In this document: positions 48,055 through 57,896 of the stretch, one piece after another
Layout: each line of letters opens with the position of its first letter
Position numbering within the stretch: the first letter of the stretch is position 1
Source of the DNA: Gammaproteobacteria bacterium
GTDB lineage: Bacteria; Pseudomonadota; Gammaproteobacteria; Pseudomonadales; Cellvibrionaceae
NCBI GenBank assembly: GCA_004173475.1
Contig: SEBU01000003.1
Span: 1 to 64,000 of the forward strand
Reading direction: 5' to 3'
DNA length: 64,000 nucleotides
Notes under the pieces: generated by a model
Database searches by the model: none
Told to the model about the DNA's origin: nothing
The model's input: only the letters and a program-made list of their open reading frames with translations
Program-made: the position numbers and the translations under genes

Positions 48055-51021
48055 TTAGATAGTCATTATCACTCGAAGCGAGTCCAAACGTAATTTCGCT
48101 TGCGATAGATAATGTTGACTTGCGGCTAAACGCTCTTGTAAATAATCAATCTCTGATTGACGCACATTGGGATTCACTTTTGCCAAGGCTTTCATCCGGC
48201 CTAATTCTGCGTTCAATTCTTCGCTAACTTTTTGCTGTGCCGCTGAGATTAATGCTGACTGCTGCGGCCTGGCTTTATCTTCCGCTTTTTGCAACATATC
48301 TACTAAAGTTGGTCGAGCGTGACGAACTAACTCTTGCGCGTTGTTACGAGGAATTTTCTGAAGCAATTTTCCGAGTTGATCAATACTTAATACCGAATTT
48401 AAATCTTTGCCATTATGATCAAGCAATACACGTAACAATGATTGCGGCATATGACGAAACAATTGCAATTCTGCAGGTGCAGGGCAATGCAATACATAAA
48501 GTGCTTCAAGCATTAAATTGCCGGGTTTTAAAGGCGGGAGTTTTAAAGTACAAAATGCCGTGTTACCAAATTCAGTAAGCGCGATTAGTTCCTGAGCACC
48601 GCGCACCAAGGGATGCTCCCAAGTTACAAATTGCATATCTTCACGAGAGAGTGCTTGTTGGCGTTGATAAGTAATGGTTAAGCCTGACTCAGGCAATCCA
48701 GGAAATTGTTCGATGCGCATATGATCACTTGGATGAATCACCAAGCTGTGTTCACTGTGTTTTTCTGAATCTATTCCAAACGCATCAAACACAGCGTCCA
48801 AATAATTAGTTAAATTCTTATCTTCGTCTTTTTCCGCTAAAGCATTGACCAACTCTCCAGCCTGCGTTGGCTTACAAGAATTTAATTCGAGCAGTCTATC
48901 GCGGCCTTTTTGTAACTGAGCAACAAGGTTTGCGCTGTAGGATTTTGTTTCCTGAAGCAAATGATTAAAAGCTTTTTCATCAGTGCTTACTAACGCAGGT
49001 AGCAACGCCTCCGAAAATTGAATATAAACATTTTGCCCGATGGCGCAGGTTTTTTCGAACGCATTCAAACCATCGTGATACCAACTTACTAGTTTTTCCT
49101 GAGCGCTGCCCTTATAAATTGGTGTGTGTATATTAACTGTTGCCGTTTGACCTATACGATCCAAACGGCCAATGCGTTGTTCCAGCAAATCAGGATTAAG
49201 CGGCAGGTCGAACAATACCAAATCTTGCGCGAATTGAAAGTTTCTTCCCTCACTACCAATTTCGGAACAAATCAATACTTGAGCGCCCTCTTCCATATCC
49301 GCGAAATAAGCTGCTGCACGATCACGCTCAATTAAACTTAAACCTTCATGGAATACCGCCGTTAATAAGCCTTTACGTAAACGCAAATAATCTTCAAGAG
49401 TTTGCGCGGTATCAGCACTGGCGCAAATCACCAGCACTTTTTTGCGACGATTTTGTTTGAGCCAATCGCTCAACCAAGTTACTCGCGGGTCGTCAAGCCA
49501 CCAGTCATTTGTCTGCTGTTGCCAGTAGGCTTCTACACGAAGTTGGTTTTCCAGCGAGAGCGAGCTAATCTGGCTCAGATGTTCTTCATTTAATTCCAAT
49601 GGATGCAGATGTAACTTTCGCTCCGGAAAGCCTGCTACCGAATTGCGAGTGTTACGAAATAAAACTCTGCCGGTGCCATGCCGGTCTAGCAAATAACTAA
49701 TTGCTTTATCAGCCGCCTGACCAAGACTGTTTTGCTCAGCCAACTCCGACAACTCTTTAATAGTTTCTTGAGGTAAATACTGCGCCAGTTGCTCAACCAA
49801 ATCGACAGGTATGGCTTTGGCTTCGACGACATGTGCCGCTAGCAGCGCCTGCACCAAATCATTTAAGGGTTGATAGGATTTTTGCTCAGCAATAAATTTT
49901 TCTAAATCATAATAACGATCGGGGTCAAGCAAGCGCAAACGAGCAAAATGGCTTTCCAAACCAAGCTGTTCCGGGGTAGCCGTGAGCAGCAATAGACCTT
50001 TTGCAACTTTTGCCAACCCCTCAATGCATTGATAGGCGACACTCACGCTTTTCTCGCTCCACTGTAAATGGTGCGCCTCATCTACCAAAAGCAAATCCCA
50101 ACTTGCTTGCACTGCTTGTTGATAACGATTTGGATTTTTAGTTAAAAAATCTAATGAACACAAAATTAATTGCGCAGACTCAAATGGGTTATCACTTGTT
50201 TTTTCACGTTCAGCATCGTCATAAAAGTCGTCGATAAAATCAATCGACTCTTCAACACTGTCCATGCCTTCAATTGCCTGGCAACGTTTTTCATCCAGCA
50301 ACGTGAATGCCAAATTAAACCGACGCAGCATTTCTACTAACCACTGGTGCTGCAAACTGGTGGGTACAACAATCAACGCGCGATTAACGCGTCCGCTAAT
50401 GAGTTGCTGATGCAGAATCAATCCTGCCTCGATTGTTTTACCCAAGCCTACCTCATCAGCTAACAACACTCGCGGTGCGTGGCGTTGCGCAACTTCATTC
50501 GCGATATAGAGCTGATGCGGTAGCAATTGCACACGTGGGCCGGCCAAACCAAAAATATTCGATTGGCGATGCTGGTTTAAATAATTGAGTGTTTTATAAC
50601 GCAGGGTAAAATGCGTGTGTTTATCAATTTGACCGGCAAACAAACGATCGCGCGGAGTGCTAAATTGTACAAAACTATCCAACTCGAATTCAGGAATTGC
50701 CAACTCTTGCTGAGTGAGGTTTTTGTCTTTATCAAAAACCAAACCGTAATATAACAAGCAGCCTTGTTGTTCGAGTACGCGTGTTATTTTTACGCTAGTG
50801 CCATCTTGATGACGAACTTTTTCGCCAACCTGATACAAAACCCGGCTGACTGGCGCATTTTCCATCGCATAAGTGCGGCGCTCACCTGCTGCGGGAAAGC
50901 TGAGCGTTAAGCGACGATTGGCAATATCCAGCACAATCCCCAAACCTAATTCAGCTTCAGCCTCGCTGATCCAACGCTGCCCTATTGTAAAAGCCTGATT
51001 TGCAACTTGCGATTTACTCAC
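48055..51021 (-). CDS. rapA: RNA polymerase-associated ATPase RapA (HepA)
   Basis: 988 residues, close to the family's ~970. GTG start at 51021 with an AAGG site. Two N-terminal Tudor-like domains (residues 1-110), SNF2 ATPase core with ADEVGLGKT (188-196), DEAHHLQW and the helicase C-part SEIGSEGRNFQFA and QRIGRLDRIGQ. A RapA-specific C-terminal region follows. Recycles RNA polymerase after termination. Confidence 0.95.
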   Translation of the reverse strand: MSKSQVANQAFTIGQRWISEAEAELGLGIVLDIANRRLTLSFPAAGERRTYAMENAPVSRVLYQVGEKVRHQDGTSVKITRVLEQQGCLLYYGLVFDKDKNLTQQELAIPEFELDSFVQFSTPRDRLFAGQIDKHTHFTLRYKTLNYLNQHRQSNIFGLAGPRVQLLPHQLYIANEVAQRHAPRVLLADEVGLGKTIEAGLILHQQLISGRVNRALIVVPTSLQHQWLVEMLRRFNLAFTLLDEKRCQAIEGMDSVEESIDFIDDFYDDAEREKTSDNPFESAQLILCSLDFLTKNPNRYQQAVQASWDLLLVDEAHHLQWSEKSVSVAYQCIEGLAKVAKGLLLLTATPEQLGLESHFARLRLLDPDRYYDLEKFIAEQKSYQPLNDLVQALLAAHVVEAKAIPVDLVEQLAQYLPQETIKELSELAEQNSLGQAADKAISYLLDRHGTGRVLFRNTRNSVAGFPERKLHLHPLELNEEHLSQISSLSLENQLRVEAYWQQQTNDWWLDDPRVTWLSDWLKQNRRKKVLVICASADTAQTLEDYLRLRKGLLTAVFHEGLSLIERDRAAAYFADMEEGAQVLICSEIGSEGRNFQFAQDLVLFDLPLNPDLLEQRIGRLDRIGQTATVNIHTPIYKGSAQEKLVSWYHDGLNAFEKTCAIGQNVYIQFSEALLPALVSTDEKAFNHLLQETKSYSANLVAQLQKGRDRLLELNSCKPTQAGELVNALAEKDEDKNLTNYLDAVFDAFGIDSEKHSEHSLVIHPSDHMRIEQFPGLPESGLTITYQRQQALSREDMQFVTWEHPLVRGAQELIALTEFGNTAFCTLKLPPLKPGNLMLEALYVLHCPAPAELQLFRHMPQSLLRVLLDHNGKDLNSVLSIDQLGKLLQKIPRNNAQELVRHARPTLVDMLQKAEDKARPQQSALISAAQQKVSEELNAELGRMKALAKVNPNVRQSEIDYLQERLAASQHYLSQAKLRLDSLRVIMTI

Positions 51022-51167
51022 TCAACTTACCTTTGGAATCTGTCATTTAAAGTGGGCGTGCATGATACTGTTTTTAGCAAGTCAGGGCCAAAAAAATCAT
51101 CTTTTGAAGTGCTTAAGAAAAACTATTTCGTTAGAATCCCGTGAATGTATCGCTAATAGGTATCAAT

Positions 51168-52082
51168 ATGAACGTAGCATCGCCCAACATTGAATTAATT
51201 AATCTCATTAAACCTCATGATTTTTTACAATTAACGACTAGCCAAGAAGCCTTTCCTGATAGTCAGGGAACCGGTCTCCCCATCATTCGTGTGCACACAG
51301 CAAAATGTGACGCTTTAATTGCAATTCAAGGTGCGCATTTATTGAGCTTCAATACTCATGATGGAAATCAACTCTTATGGGTCAGCCCTAATTGTAACTT
51401 TACTCCGGGCGTTGCATTGCGTGGCGGCATACCTGTCTGTTTACCCTGGTTTGGACCCAATGCTGATCCAGCAAAACCAAAACACGGCTTTGCGCGCAAT
51501 CGTGATTGGACATTTGAAAACGCTAACCTGCTAGCGAATGGTGATGCGGAACTGATGTTTAATTTTTCAAGCGGCGCAAATGAGTTGTTCGACTTCGATT
51601 TTGCAGCACAGCTAGTCATGACTCTTGGGGATAAAATAAAACTTGAGATAAATGTTAGCAACTTAGATAAAAAGGATTTTGATTGCAGCTGGGTTCTGCA
51701 TTCTTATCATCCCGTAAACTCACTCAATCAAGTACTGGTAAAAGGCTTGGCGGGCAGAACTTACCTGGATAATCTAGAGAAACATGCCGCGAAAATTCAG
51801 CACGGCGATGTTGATTTTCAGGGCGAAGTAGATCGTGTATTTCCTGCGATAGAAAACTCTCTTGAAATAGTAGGCACGCCTAATATCGAAATCACGCACC
51901 ACAATTGTCCAAGCGTGGTGGTGTGGAACCCTGGTGCAACAAATGCGGCTAAAATGGCCGATGTCGGAGCCGGTAACGAACAAGGTTATATTTGCGTTGA
52001 GCGTGGAGCCGTCTTGGATGAAAAATGGAATCTTGCCGCAGGTGAAAATAAAAGTGCATGGGTCGAAATTATTGAAAAGTAA
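51168..52082 (+). CDS. D-hexose-6-phosphate mutarotase (YeaD type)
   Basis: 304 residues from the ATG at 51168 (TAGG site); a GTG at 51141 is less likely. Aldose-1-epimerase-like fold with LRGGIPVCLPWFGP, KHGFARNRDW, LHSYHPVNS and VVWNPGA motifs; the His and Glu positions match hexose-6-phosphate mutarotases. Interconverts anomers of sugar phosphates. Single gene. Confidence 0.92.
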   Translation: MNVASPNIELINLIKPHDFLQLTTSQEAFPDSQGTGLPIIRVHTAKCDALIAIQGAHLLSFNTHDGNQLLWVSPNCNFTPGVALRGGIPVCLPWFGPNADPAKPKHGFARNRDWTFENANLLANGDAELMFNFSSGANELFDFDFAAQLVMTLGDKIKLEINVSNLDKKDFDCSWVLHSYHPVNSLNQVLVKGLAGRTYLDNLEKHAAKIQHGDVDFQGEVDRVFPAIENSLEIVGTPNIEITHHNCPSVVVWNPGATNAAKMADVGAGNEQGYICVERGAVLDEKWNLAAGENKSAWVEIIEK

Positions 52083-52086
52083 ACTG

Positions 52087-52120
52087 TTAAAAGTCATCGC
52101 ATGAGGTGACTTTTAATTTT
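52087..52120 (+). terminator. Terminator after the mutarotase gene
   Basis: Ten-base arms TTAAAAGTCA / TGACTTTTAA with a ten-base loop and a following T-rich stretch. AT-rich, so of moderate strength. It could also serve the convergent gene ending at 52168. Confidence 0.65.
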
Positions 52121-52167
52121 CACGTTAATTTCATATATTGATTAAGGAAATGTTTTCAAAATCAAAA

Positions 52168-53832
52168 TTACAAATCTAATTCCAAACCATCTAAGTTTAA
52201 CTTAAATAACTCATCAACTTCTTTATTTAACCGTGAGTAACGAGCATATTGTGGATCGTCTGCCGCAATAGATGATATTTTTTCCAGGGACGTTCTGCAC
52301 AAGGTTTCATAGCCAGGTTTTTCACCATGATTTTTAGCTTCTGCAATTATCGCCTGAATAAGATTTAAGTTAAGGCCAACATGGCTGGGGAAAATACCAA
52401 TCGCACGTTTAAAAGTCTCTACAGATTCTGCGTATTGTTTATTTTCATAGAAATCGATACCAGCTTTCGTCATGTCTGCAACTTTTTTGCGACCCTCCTT
52501 ACTTTTTGGCGTATCAGACATGGAATCGATTTTATCAACGAGCTCTTGGTTCGTTGGGTATCGCTCAACCAATTCATGCAAAACTTCATCAGCTGCCAGT
52601 TTATCACCGCTAGCAATCAAGGTTTTCGCAAGATTTAACCCTACTTCTGGCTCTAGCTCATCTTTATTGCTTTTATAAAGTGTTTTTGCTTTATCAAGAA
52701 ATTTCTCTGCATCATCCATTTTATTATTATTTTTTAGAGAACGAGATTTCAATGCATTACTTTGGATGTCAGCACCCACATCAAAATAAGAACGCTTCTC
52801 CAATTTTTGCAAAACTTCAAAAGTTTCTTTTACATATTTATCAGCATTGGCTTCGCCTTCTTTACTGAGTTCCGAAAGTGTTCCAGCTAAATTAAAATAA
52901 TCGTCGGGTGATTCGTAAACAGAATTTCGCGCCGTTTTTATGACACGACGACTTGCTTCGAGACAAGCTCGCGTATCCTCATTCAGTTTGGATAATTCGG
53001 CAAGTCGGCGCTGGCGCATCACAGATTTTGGCGATACCTCTGCTGCGTCTTGCATCGCCTGTTGAGCTTGTATTGTTTCACCCTGACCGATATAGGCATC
53101 CGCAAGCAGATCATGCGCCTCGACTATGCGCCGATCATTTTTTATCACCTCTTTTAAATTTTTTTCAGCGTTGGAATATTCTTTTTTCGCGACTTGGGTT
53201 TTTCCCAAACCAAGTTTTGCCCATAATAAAGGGCGCTCCGCTAAGACTCCCGTATAAATTTCTTCCGCGCGTTTAAAATTAAACAACCGCAAGTTCATTT
53301 CAGCCTGAATTTGTAAACATGCCCCGCGATATGAACTGTCAGCGGATAATTTTTCCGCGCAATGTTGCTCGGCAGCAGCATAATCTTTTTCATCCATAGC
53401 TTGTTTGATGTTGTACAACTCGCGATGCCGCAACAAAACGCGATCTAATCGTTGCCGTAATAAAGCTTGTGTAATGGGCTTGGTAACATAATCATCCGGT
53501 TGATATTCGAGCGCACCTAGTACCATTTCGCGTGAAGACTCAGCGGTAATCATCACGAAGATGCTGGTATTGTTAAGGCGATTGCGATAACGCAACTCCT
53601 CCAATATTTGTTGTCCATCGCGACCGGGACCTAAGTTGTAATCACATAACACCATGTGATAATGATTATTCAAGCAAGCCTCGATTGCTTGATCGCCATT
53701 CGCTACTACATCAACCTGTTGCACACCGAAAACACGCAGCATTCCTGTGATGGCTACGCGCACATCTGGCATATCGTCTACTACCAAACATCGCATTTGG
53801 CTGTAGAGTTTTATTAAATCAATTTGACGCAT
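52168..53832 (-). CDS. Response regulator with TPR-repeat output domain
   Basis: 554 residues. Receiver domain at the N-terminus (acidic VVDDMPD, phospho-Asp in MVLCDYNLGPGRDG, Lys in DYVTKPI), followed by TPR-like helical repeats to the C-terminus (e.g. AKLGLGKTQVAKKEYSNAEK and FYENKQYAESVETFKRAIG). No DNA-binding or enzyme domain, so output is probably by protein contact. No partner kinase nearby. No clear ribosome site before the ATG. Confidence 0.88.
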   Translation of the reverse strand: MRQIDLIKLYSQMRCLVVDDMPDVRVAITGMLRVFGVQQVDVVANGDQAIEACLNNHYHMVLCDYNLGPGRDGQQILEELRYRNRLNNTSIFVMITAESSREMVLGALEYQPDDYVTKPITQALLRQRLDRVLLRHRELYNIKQAMDEKDYAAAEQHCAEKLSADSSYRGACLQIQAEMNLRLFNFKRAEEIYTGVLAERPLLWAKLGLGKTQVAKKEYSNAEKNLKEVIKNDRRIVEAHDLLADAYIGQGETIQAQQAMQDAAEVSPKSVMRQRRLAELSKLNEDTRACLEASRRVIKTARNSVYESPDDYFNLAGTLSELSKEGEANADKYVKETFEVLQKLEKRSYFDVGADIQSNALKSRSLKNNNKMDDAEKFLDKAKTLYKSNKDELEPEVGLNLAKTLIASGDKLAADEVLHELVERYPTNQELVDKIDSMSDTPKSKEGRKKVADMTKAGIDFYENKQYAESVETFKRAIGIFPSHVGLNLNLIQAIIAEAKNHGEKPGYETLCRTSLEKISSIAADDPQYARYSRLNKEVDELFKLNLDGLELDL

Positions 53833-54169
53833 GCGAAAAATAAAACCTTTAACAATTTAGTTACAACATTTGTAATCAAAAAACACTATAAATGGAGTGT
53901 AGCAGCATGCCATTAATATGTAGCCGCGCTGGATCTTCGATATCCTTGATCAAATAATAAACGTAAACATAGTTTCGACTTGCGCACAAACTGCCTTCAT
54001 ATGCTTCACCGAAACAGTGAACCTCTATCAACCATGAGAGTCCTAAAGCAGTCCTCCAAAAGCCCTTTATAATTGCGCAATCATTGCAGATATTCATGGG
54101 TTTAGATTGACACCGGGCGCCGGCCCACACAGAATCGCCGGCTACATTGAAACATCAGGAATTGGCTGA
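53833..54169. other. 337-base divergent intergenic region
   Basis: Separates the receiver-TPR gene (minus) from the FG-GAP lipoprotein gene (plus) and so must hold both promoters. A minus-strand frame at 53876-54097 looks protein-like (no ribosome site, several Cys) and may be a decayed gene; I do not call it. A GC-rich GGGCGCCGGCCC patch lies near 54115. Confidence 0.4.
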
Positions 54170-56350
54170 ATGAATACCGTTAGAATCCCGCGCTTATTGA
54201 AACAAGCTACCCTTTTATTAACTTTATTAGGCTCTAATTTCTTACTCACTGCATGCGGCGGTGATGGCGGTAAAAGCTCAAAGAGCAGCTCATCCAGCAG
54301 CCTCGTCAGTTCCCACGCGTTTAGCTCCACATCCGTAACACCTCCTTTAAGCGGTACCTGGCCAGATGTAAAAGTATCTGCCAATAATACAAAAACCCTC
54401 CAATTCGATTGGACCCCTGCACCTGACGCGACCTATTACAAACTATTTAAAAAAGCAGATTTAAATAGTGCGTACGTACAAGTGGGTTCAGATTTTAACG
54501 CTCTCACCGTCAGTGATCCTGTTAGTGTTCATCTTACTGACTGGGTAAATAGTCGCTATAAAGTGCAAGCTTGTACCGCGGCGGATATTTGTACTGATTC
54601 CACCGAGGTCGTCATCGACAGTGCCATGCTTACTTCCATTACCTACTTAAAAGCATCCAACACCGATTCAAATGATTGGTTTGGTTGGAGCATAGCTTTA
54701 TCGGGTGACGGAAAAACCTTGGCTGTTGGAGCGCCCGCTGAATCGAGCAATGCGACAGGGGTGAATGGTGATCAAACGGACAATACCAGCACTGCAACTG
54801 GTGCTGTTTATGTGTTCGTAAAAATTGATGGTAGTTGGAGTCAGCAGGCCTATATAAAGTCTCCTCACGCGAGGGATTCAATTGATGGCGTTACTCGTTT
54901 ACCAAATACTAATTTAAGATTCGGCTACAACCTCGCGCTGAGTACTGATGGAAATACCCTTGCGGTAACAGCTATTAACGAAGATGGTACCTCCGTGGGG
55001 GTAAATTGTGGCCCCTACTTCAAAACCTACTCCTCCAGCTCATCTAACTCACAAGGTTATGTAATACGTGAAACAAATTATGACGTAGGTGCAGCATATA
55101 TATTTAAGCGCACTAATGGAGTATGGACGCATCAAGCGTATTTCAAGCCGCGGTTCAATCTAAGTGGCTTAAGCTTCGGATTTAGCTTGGCACTTTCAGG
55201 CGATGGTACAACCTTAGCAGTTGGCACTGTAGCTGATAATTTTTTAACCAGCGGCGTTAAGAGTTTGACTACAACTGCGTGTGTAGATCCATCCAATAGT
55301 GATAGCAGCTTAAGCGTTGCCAGCTCTGTTAGCAGTTCAGTGAGCAGCTCAAAAAGTTCATTAACCAGTTTGTCTGGTAACAGTAGTAGCAGCTCGCTTT
55401 TTGCAGGCGGGATTGAATCAGGCGCTGTTTATGTGTACAGATTAGTTGAAGGTACATGGGTTGAAGAAGCCTACGTAAAACCATCTGACTCCAACAATTC
55501 CGATTTTTTTGGAACCAGCATTACGCTATCTCAAGACGGCAATTTGATGGCTGTAGGAGCTCCTGAAGAAGATAGCAAGGATAGCGGCTCAACCAACGCA
55601 ACGATTACCCTGGAGGGCATCACAGAATACTTGGACACCGGAGCTGTCTACATCTTTGAAAAACCAGGTGACACTTGGACTGAGCAAGTTAAAATTAAGC
55701 CGACAGTGGTAGGGTGGAAGCAGTCTTTTGGTGCAAGCGTAGCCTTATCTTTGGATGGTAATACGCTCGCCGTTGGAGCGCCAAATGATTGGAGTAAGGC
55801 CGTAGGCGTTAACGGAAATCCAAACGATTATGAATACAAAGTATTAGTTTTCGCAGACTATTCTTTGAGTAGATATCGTATATTGCCCACGGAGGATTCA
55901 ACATTCGGTATCGGTGCCGCCTATATCTTTTCCAAGCTAGGTTCAACCTGGTCGCAAGAGGCCTATCTAAAACCTCCAACTAACTTGTTCCGCTACCACT
56001 TTGGCATGTCTCTCTCTCTGTCAGGAAATGGAAATGTATTAGCTGTGGGCTCTATGCTTGAGTCCAGCCAGGCAAAAGGTATCAATGGCGATGTACTTGA
56101 TACGTCTGCGAATGAATCGGGTGCAGCCTATGTTTTCAAACGTGCGGAGAACAGTTGGAGCCAAACAAGTACTTATGTCAAGGCCCCTAATAGCGACGCC
56201 AATGATAGGTTTGGACGCACGTTAGATCTTGATGACTCAGGCTTGGATTTAATAATCGGTGCACACAGAGAGTCCAGTAACGCAAAAGGAATCAACGGTA
56301 ATCAGTCGGACAATTCCAATAGTGCAGCTGGTGCAGTTTACGTTTACTAA
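54170..56350 (+). CDS. FG-GAP repeat lipoprotein, predicted seven-bladed beta-propeller
   Basis: 726 residues. Lipoprotein signal with lipobox LLTAC (Cys ~29), a serine-rich linker, an Fn3-like domain (~60-150), then seven repeats of the form xFGxSxxLSxDGxxLAVGAP, each followed by GAVYVF and W..QAYxK, matching integrin-alpha-type FG-GAP blades. A second poly-serine insert splits the third and fourth blades. Expected on the outer membrane, binding a polymer or partner; substrate unknown. CAGGA ribosome site. Confidence 0.85.
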   Translation: MNTVRIPRLLKQATLLLTLLGSNFLLTACGGDGGKSSKSSSSSSLVSSHAFSSTSVTPPLSGTWPDVKVSANNTKTLQFDWTPAPDATYYKLFKKADLNSAYVQVGSDFNALTVSDPVSVHLTDWVNSRYKVQACTAADICTDSTEVVIDSAMLTSITYLKASNTDSNDWFGWSIALSGDGKTLAVGAPAESSNATGVNGDQTDNTSTATGAVYVFVKIDGSWSQQAYIKSPHARDSIDGVTRLPNTNLRFGYNLALSTDGNTLAVTAINEDGTSVGVNCGPYFKTYSSSSSNSQGYVIRETNYDVGAAYIFKRTNGVWTHQAYFKPRFNLSGLSFGFSLALSGDGTTLAVGTVADNFLTSGVKSLTTTACVDPSNSDSSLSVASSVSSSVSSSKSSLTSLSGNSSSSSLFAGGIESGAVYVYRLVEGTWVEEAYVKPSDSNNSDFFGTSITLSQDGNLMAVGAPEEDSKDSGSTNATITLEGITEYLDTGAVYIFEKPGDTWTEQVKIKPTVVGWKQSFGASVALSLDGNTLAVGAPNDWSKAVGVNGNPNDYEYKVLVFADYSLSRYRILPTEDSTFGIGAAYIFSKLGSTWSQEAYLKPPTNLFRYHFGMSLSLSGNGNVLAVGSMLESSQAKGINGDVLDTSANESGAAYVFKRAENSWSQTSTYVKAPNSDANDRFGRTLDLDDSGLDLIIGAHRESSNAKGINGNQSDNSNSAAGAVYVY

Positions 56351-56374
56351 GCCCGCTCTGGTTTTGATAAAAAC

Positions 56375-56397
56375 AGCCCACTACGGTGGGCTTTTTT
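56375..56397 (+). terminator. Terminator after the FG-GAP lipoprotein gene
   Basis: Stem AGCCCAC / GTGGGCT with loop TACG, followed by T6. Confidence 0.9.
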
Positions 56398-56443
56398 ATT
56401 AACGAGATTTGCTGGAAAGAAATGAGTAAATCGCAGGCATAAA

Positions 56444-56469
56444 AAAAAGCCGCACTAGTGCGGCTTTTT
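56444..56469 (-). terminator. Terminator after the cold-shock gene
   Basis: Self-complementary AAAAAGCCGCAC / GTGCGGCTTTTT, 16 bases past the minus-strand stop codon at 56486; an A8 run on the plus strand gives the U-tract. Confidence 0.9.
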
Positions 56470-56485
56470 CTAACTGAATTCTTAA

Positions 56486-56692
56486 TTAGAGACCAGTTAC
56501 GTTTTCAGCTTGTGGGCCTTTTTGGCCTGGCTTGACGTCAAACTCTACGCGTTGACCTTCAGCCAAGGTTTTGAAACCTGAACCGCTGATTGCGCTGTAG
56601 TGTACAAAAACGTCTTGGCCTGCTTCGCTAGCGATGAAACCAAAACCTTTTGACTCGTTGAACCATTTTACTGTGCCAGTGCTTCTAGCCAT
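56486..56692 (-). CDS. CspA-family cold-shock protein
   Basis: 68 residues, a single cold-shock domain with RNP1 KGFGFI and RNP2 VFVHY and the VKWFNESKG opening. Binds single-stranded RNA/DNA and melts mRNA structure. Which Csp paralogue it is cannot be told. Short TGGTTTATC-type leader end without a strong ribosome site. Confidence 0.96.
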   Translation of the reverse strand: MARSTGTVKWFNESKGFGFIASEAGQDVFVHYSAISGSGFKTLAEGQRVEFDVKPGQKGPQAENVTGL

Positions 56693-57162
56693 GTGATAAA
56701 CCTCGATGATCTTTGATGATAAAAATTTGTTGCTGACAGATCGGTGTTACTTATGAAGAAGCATCGAGTTACTAAGAGATTCACTGCTAGAACAACGGAT
56801 GTGACATAACATAAATAATTGTGAATCAAGCCAAAGACTTAATTCACGCTGCAATTTGGCCAGCGCAGGAACTATATGCCCCTGCTCCAAGTATGTAAAG
56901 GTCTATTTGCTAACAATATTGATTAGCAAAGCTGCGGTTGTATCAAAACGACATTTTTCGTTTAAAGGCGACGAGAATATGATCAATGGCCCCTACAAAA
57001 TGACTTGATAAATATGTTTTACGTCAATTGCTTCATTCAATCTTAGGTATACGAGCTTACTACAGCCGAGTATTTACCCTTGAGCTTAAAGCTGTAACAA
57101 TCTCGGAACATCACAGCCTAAAGCAAACTCCGTCTAATGAATAACTTAAGCTGCACAGAACT
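56693..57162. promoter_or_regulatory. Divergent control region of the cold-shock and Fnr/Anr genes
   Basis: 470 bases without a gene. The part next to the cold-shock start probably encodes the long 5' leader usual for csp mRNAs. A TTGAT half-site at 57005 has no matching ATCAA arm, so I do not call an Fnr box. No clear -10/-35 pair chosen. Confidence 0.4.
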
Positions 57163-57894
57163 ATGATTACATCAGATGCTCTCTGTTCGCACGATAAACG
57201 CATGAGCTGTGGAAATTGTCGACTCAATACCATTTGCCTACCTATCAGCTTACATATTGATGAAATAGATCACCTGGACAATATTGTTCAGCGGCGAAAG
57301 CCCCTACAAAAAGGCGAATATTTATATCGCGCAAACGATGTATTTCATTCAGTCTACGCAATCCGTTCTGGAGCGGTAAAATCAATAAATATGAGTGAGG
57401 CGGGCGAAGAACAAATCACCGGCTTCCATCTACCCGGAGAAGTTGTAGGTCTCGATGGATTAGCAAATAATATTTATACAAACTCAGTAATTGCATTAGA
57501 AACCGCATCAGTTTGTGAAATTCCATTTAATCGGCTTGAAGATTTAAGTTTGAAGATTCCCAGCCTCCAACATTATTTTTTCCAATTGATGAGTCGTGAG
57601 ATCACGCAGGAACAACAAGTTATCAGATTGCTTGGAAAAAGTGATGCAGAGACAAGGATTGCAAGTTTATTGCTGAGTATTTCAGCGCGAAATGGTCGTC
57701 GCAATCTAGCGACACATCAGTTTTTATTGCCGATGTCGCGCACTGACATAGCAAATTTTTTAGGATTAACGATTGAAACGGTGAGCCGAGTTTTTACGCG
57801 CTTGCAAAAAAACAACGTGATTACCGTTAATAAAAAAGAAATTGCTATTGTAGATATCAATAGCTTACGCAACATCGCTCAAGGCCAAAATTAA
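57163..57894 (+). CDS. anr: Oxygen-sensing Fnr/Anr transcription regulator
   Basis: 243 residues. Four iron-sulfur ligand cysteines are present: C16, C19 and C25 in CGNCRLNTIC, plus C118 in ASVCEIP. The cyclic-nucleotide-like beta-roll, a dimer helix and a C-terminal HTH with ETVSR (the Fnr recognition Glu, Ser and Arg) complete the [4Fe-4S] type. Activates anaerobic genes at TTGAT-N4-ATCAA sites. Two bases separate it from the DUF4202 gene, so they are cotranscribed. Confidence 0.95.
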   Translation: MITSDALCSHDKRMSCGNCRLNTICLPISLHIDEIDHLDNIVQRRKPLQKGEYLYRANDVFHSVYAIRSGAVKSINMSEAGEEQITGFHLPGEVVGLDGLANNIYTNSVIALETASVCEIPFNRLEDLSLKIPSLQHYFFQLMSREITQEQQVIRLLGKSDAETRIASLLLSISARNGRRNLATHQFLLPMSRTDIANFLGLTIETVSRVFTRLQKNNVITVNKKEIAIVDINSLRNIAQGQN

Positions 57895-57896
57895 CC

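Noticed and set aside
53876-54097. Minus-strand frame of about 73 residues with protein-like composition
   Set aside because: No ribosome site and no family; could be a gene remnant but not supportable.
57005-57018. TTGAT resembling an Fnr box upstream of anr
   Set aside because: The second half (ATGTT) does not match ATCAA.
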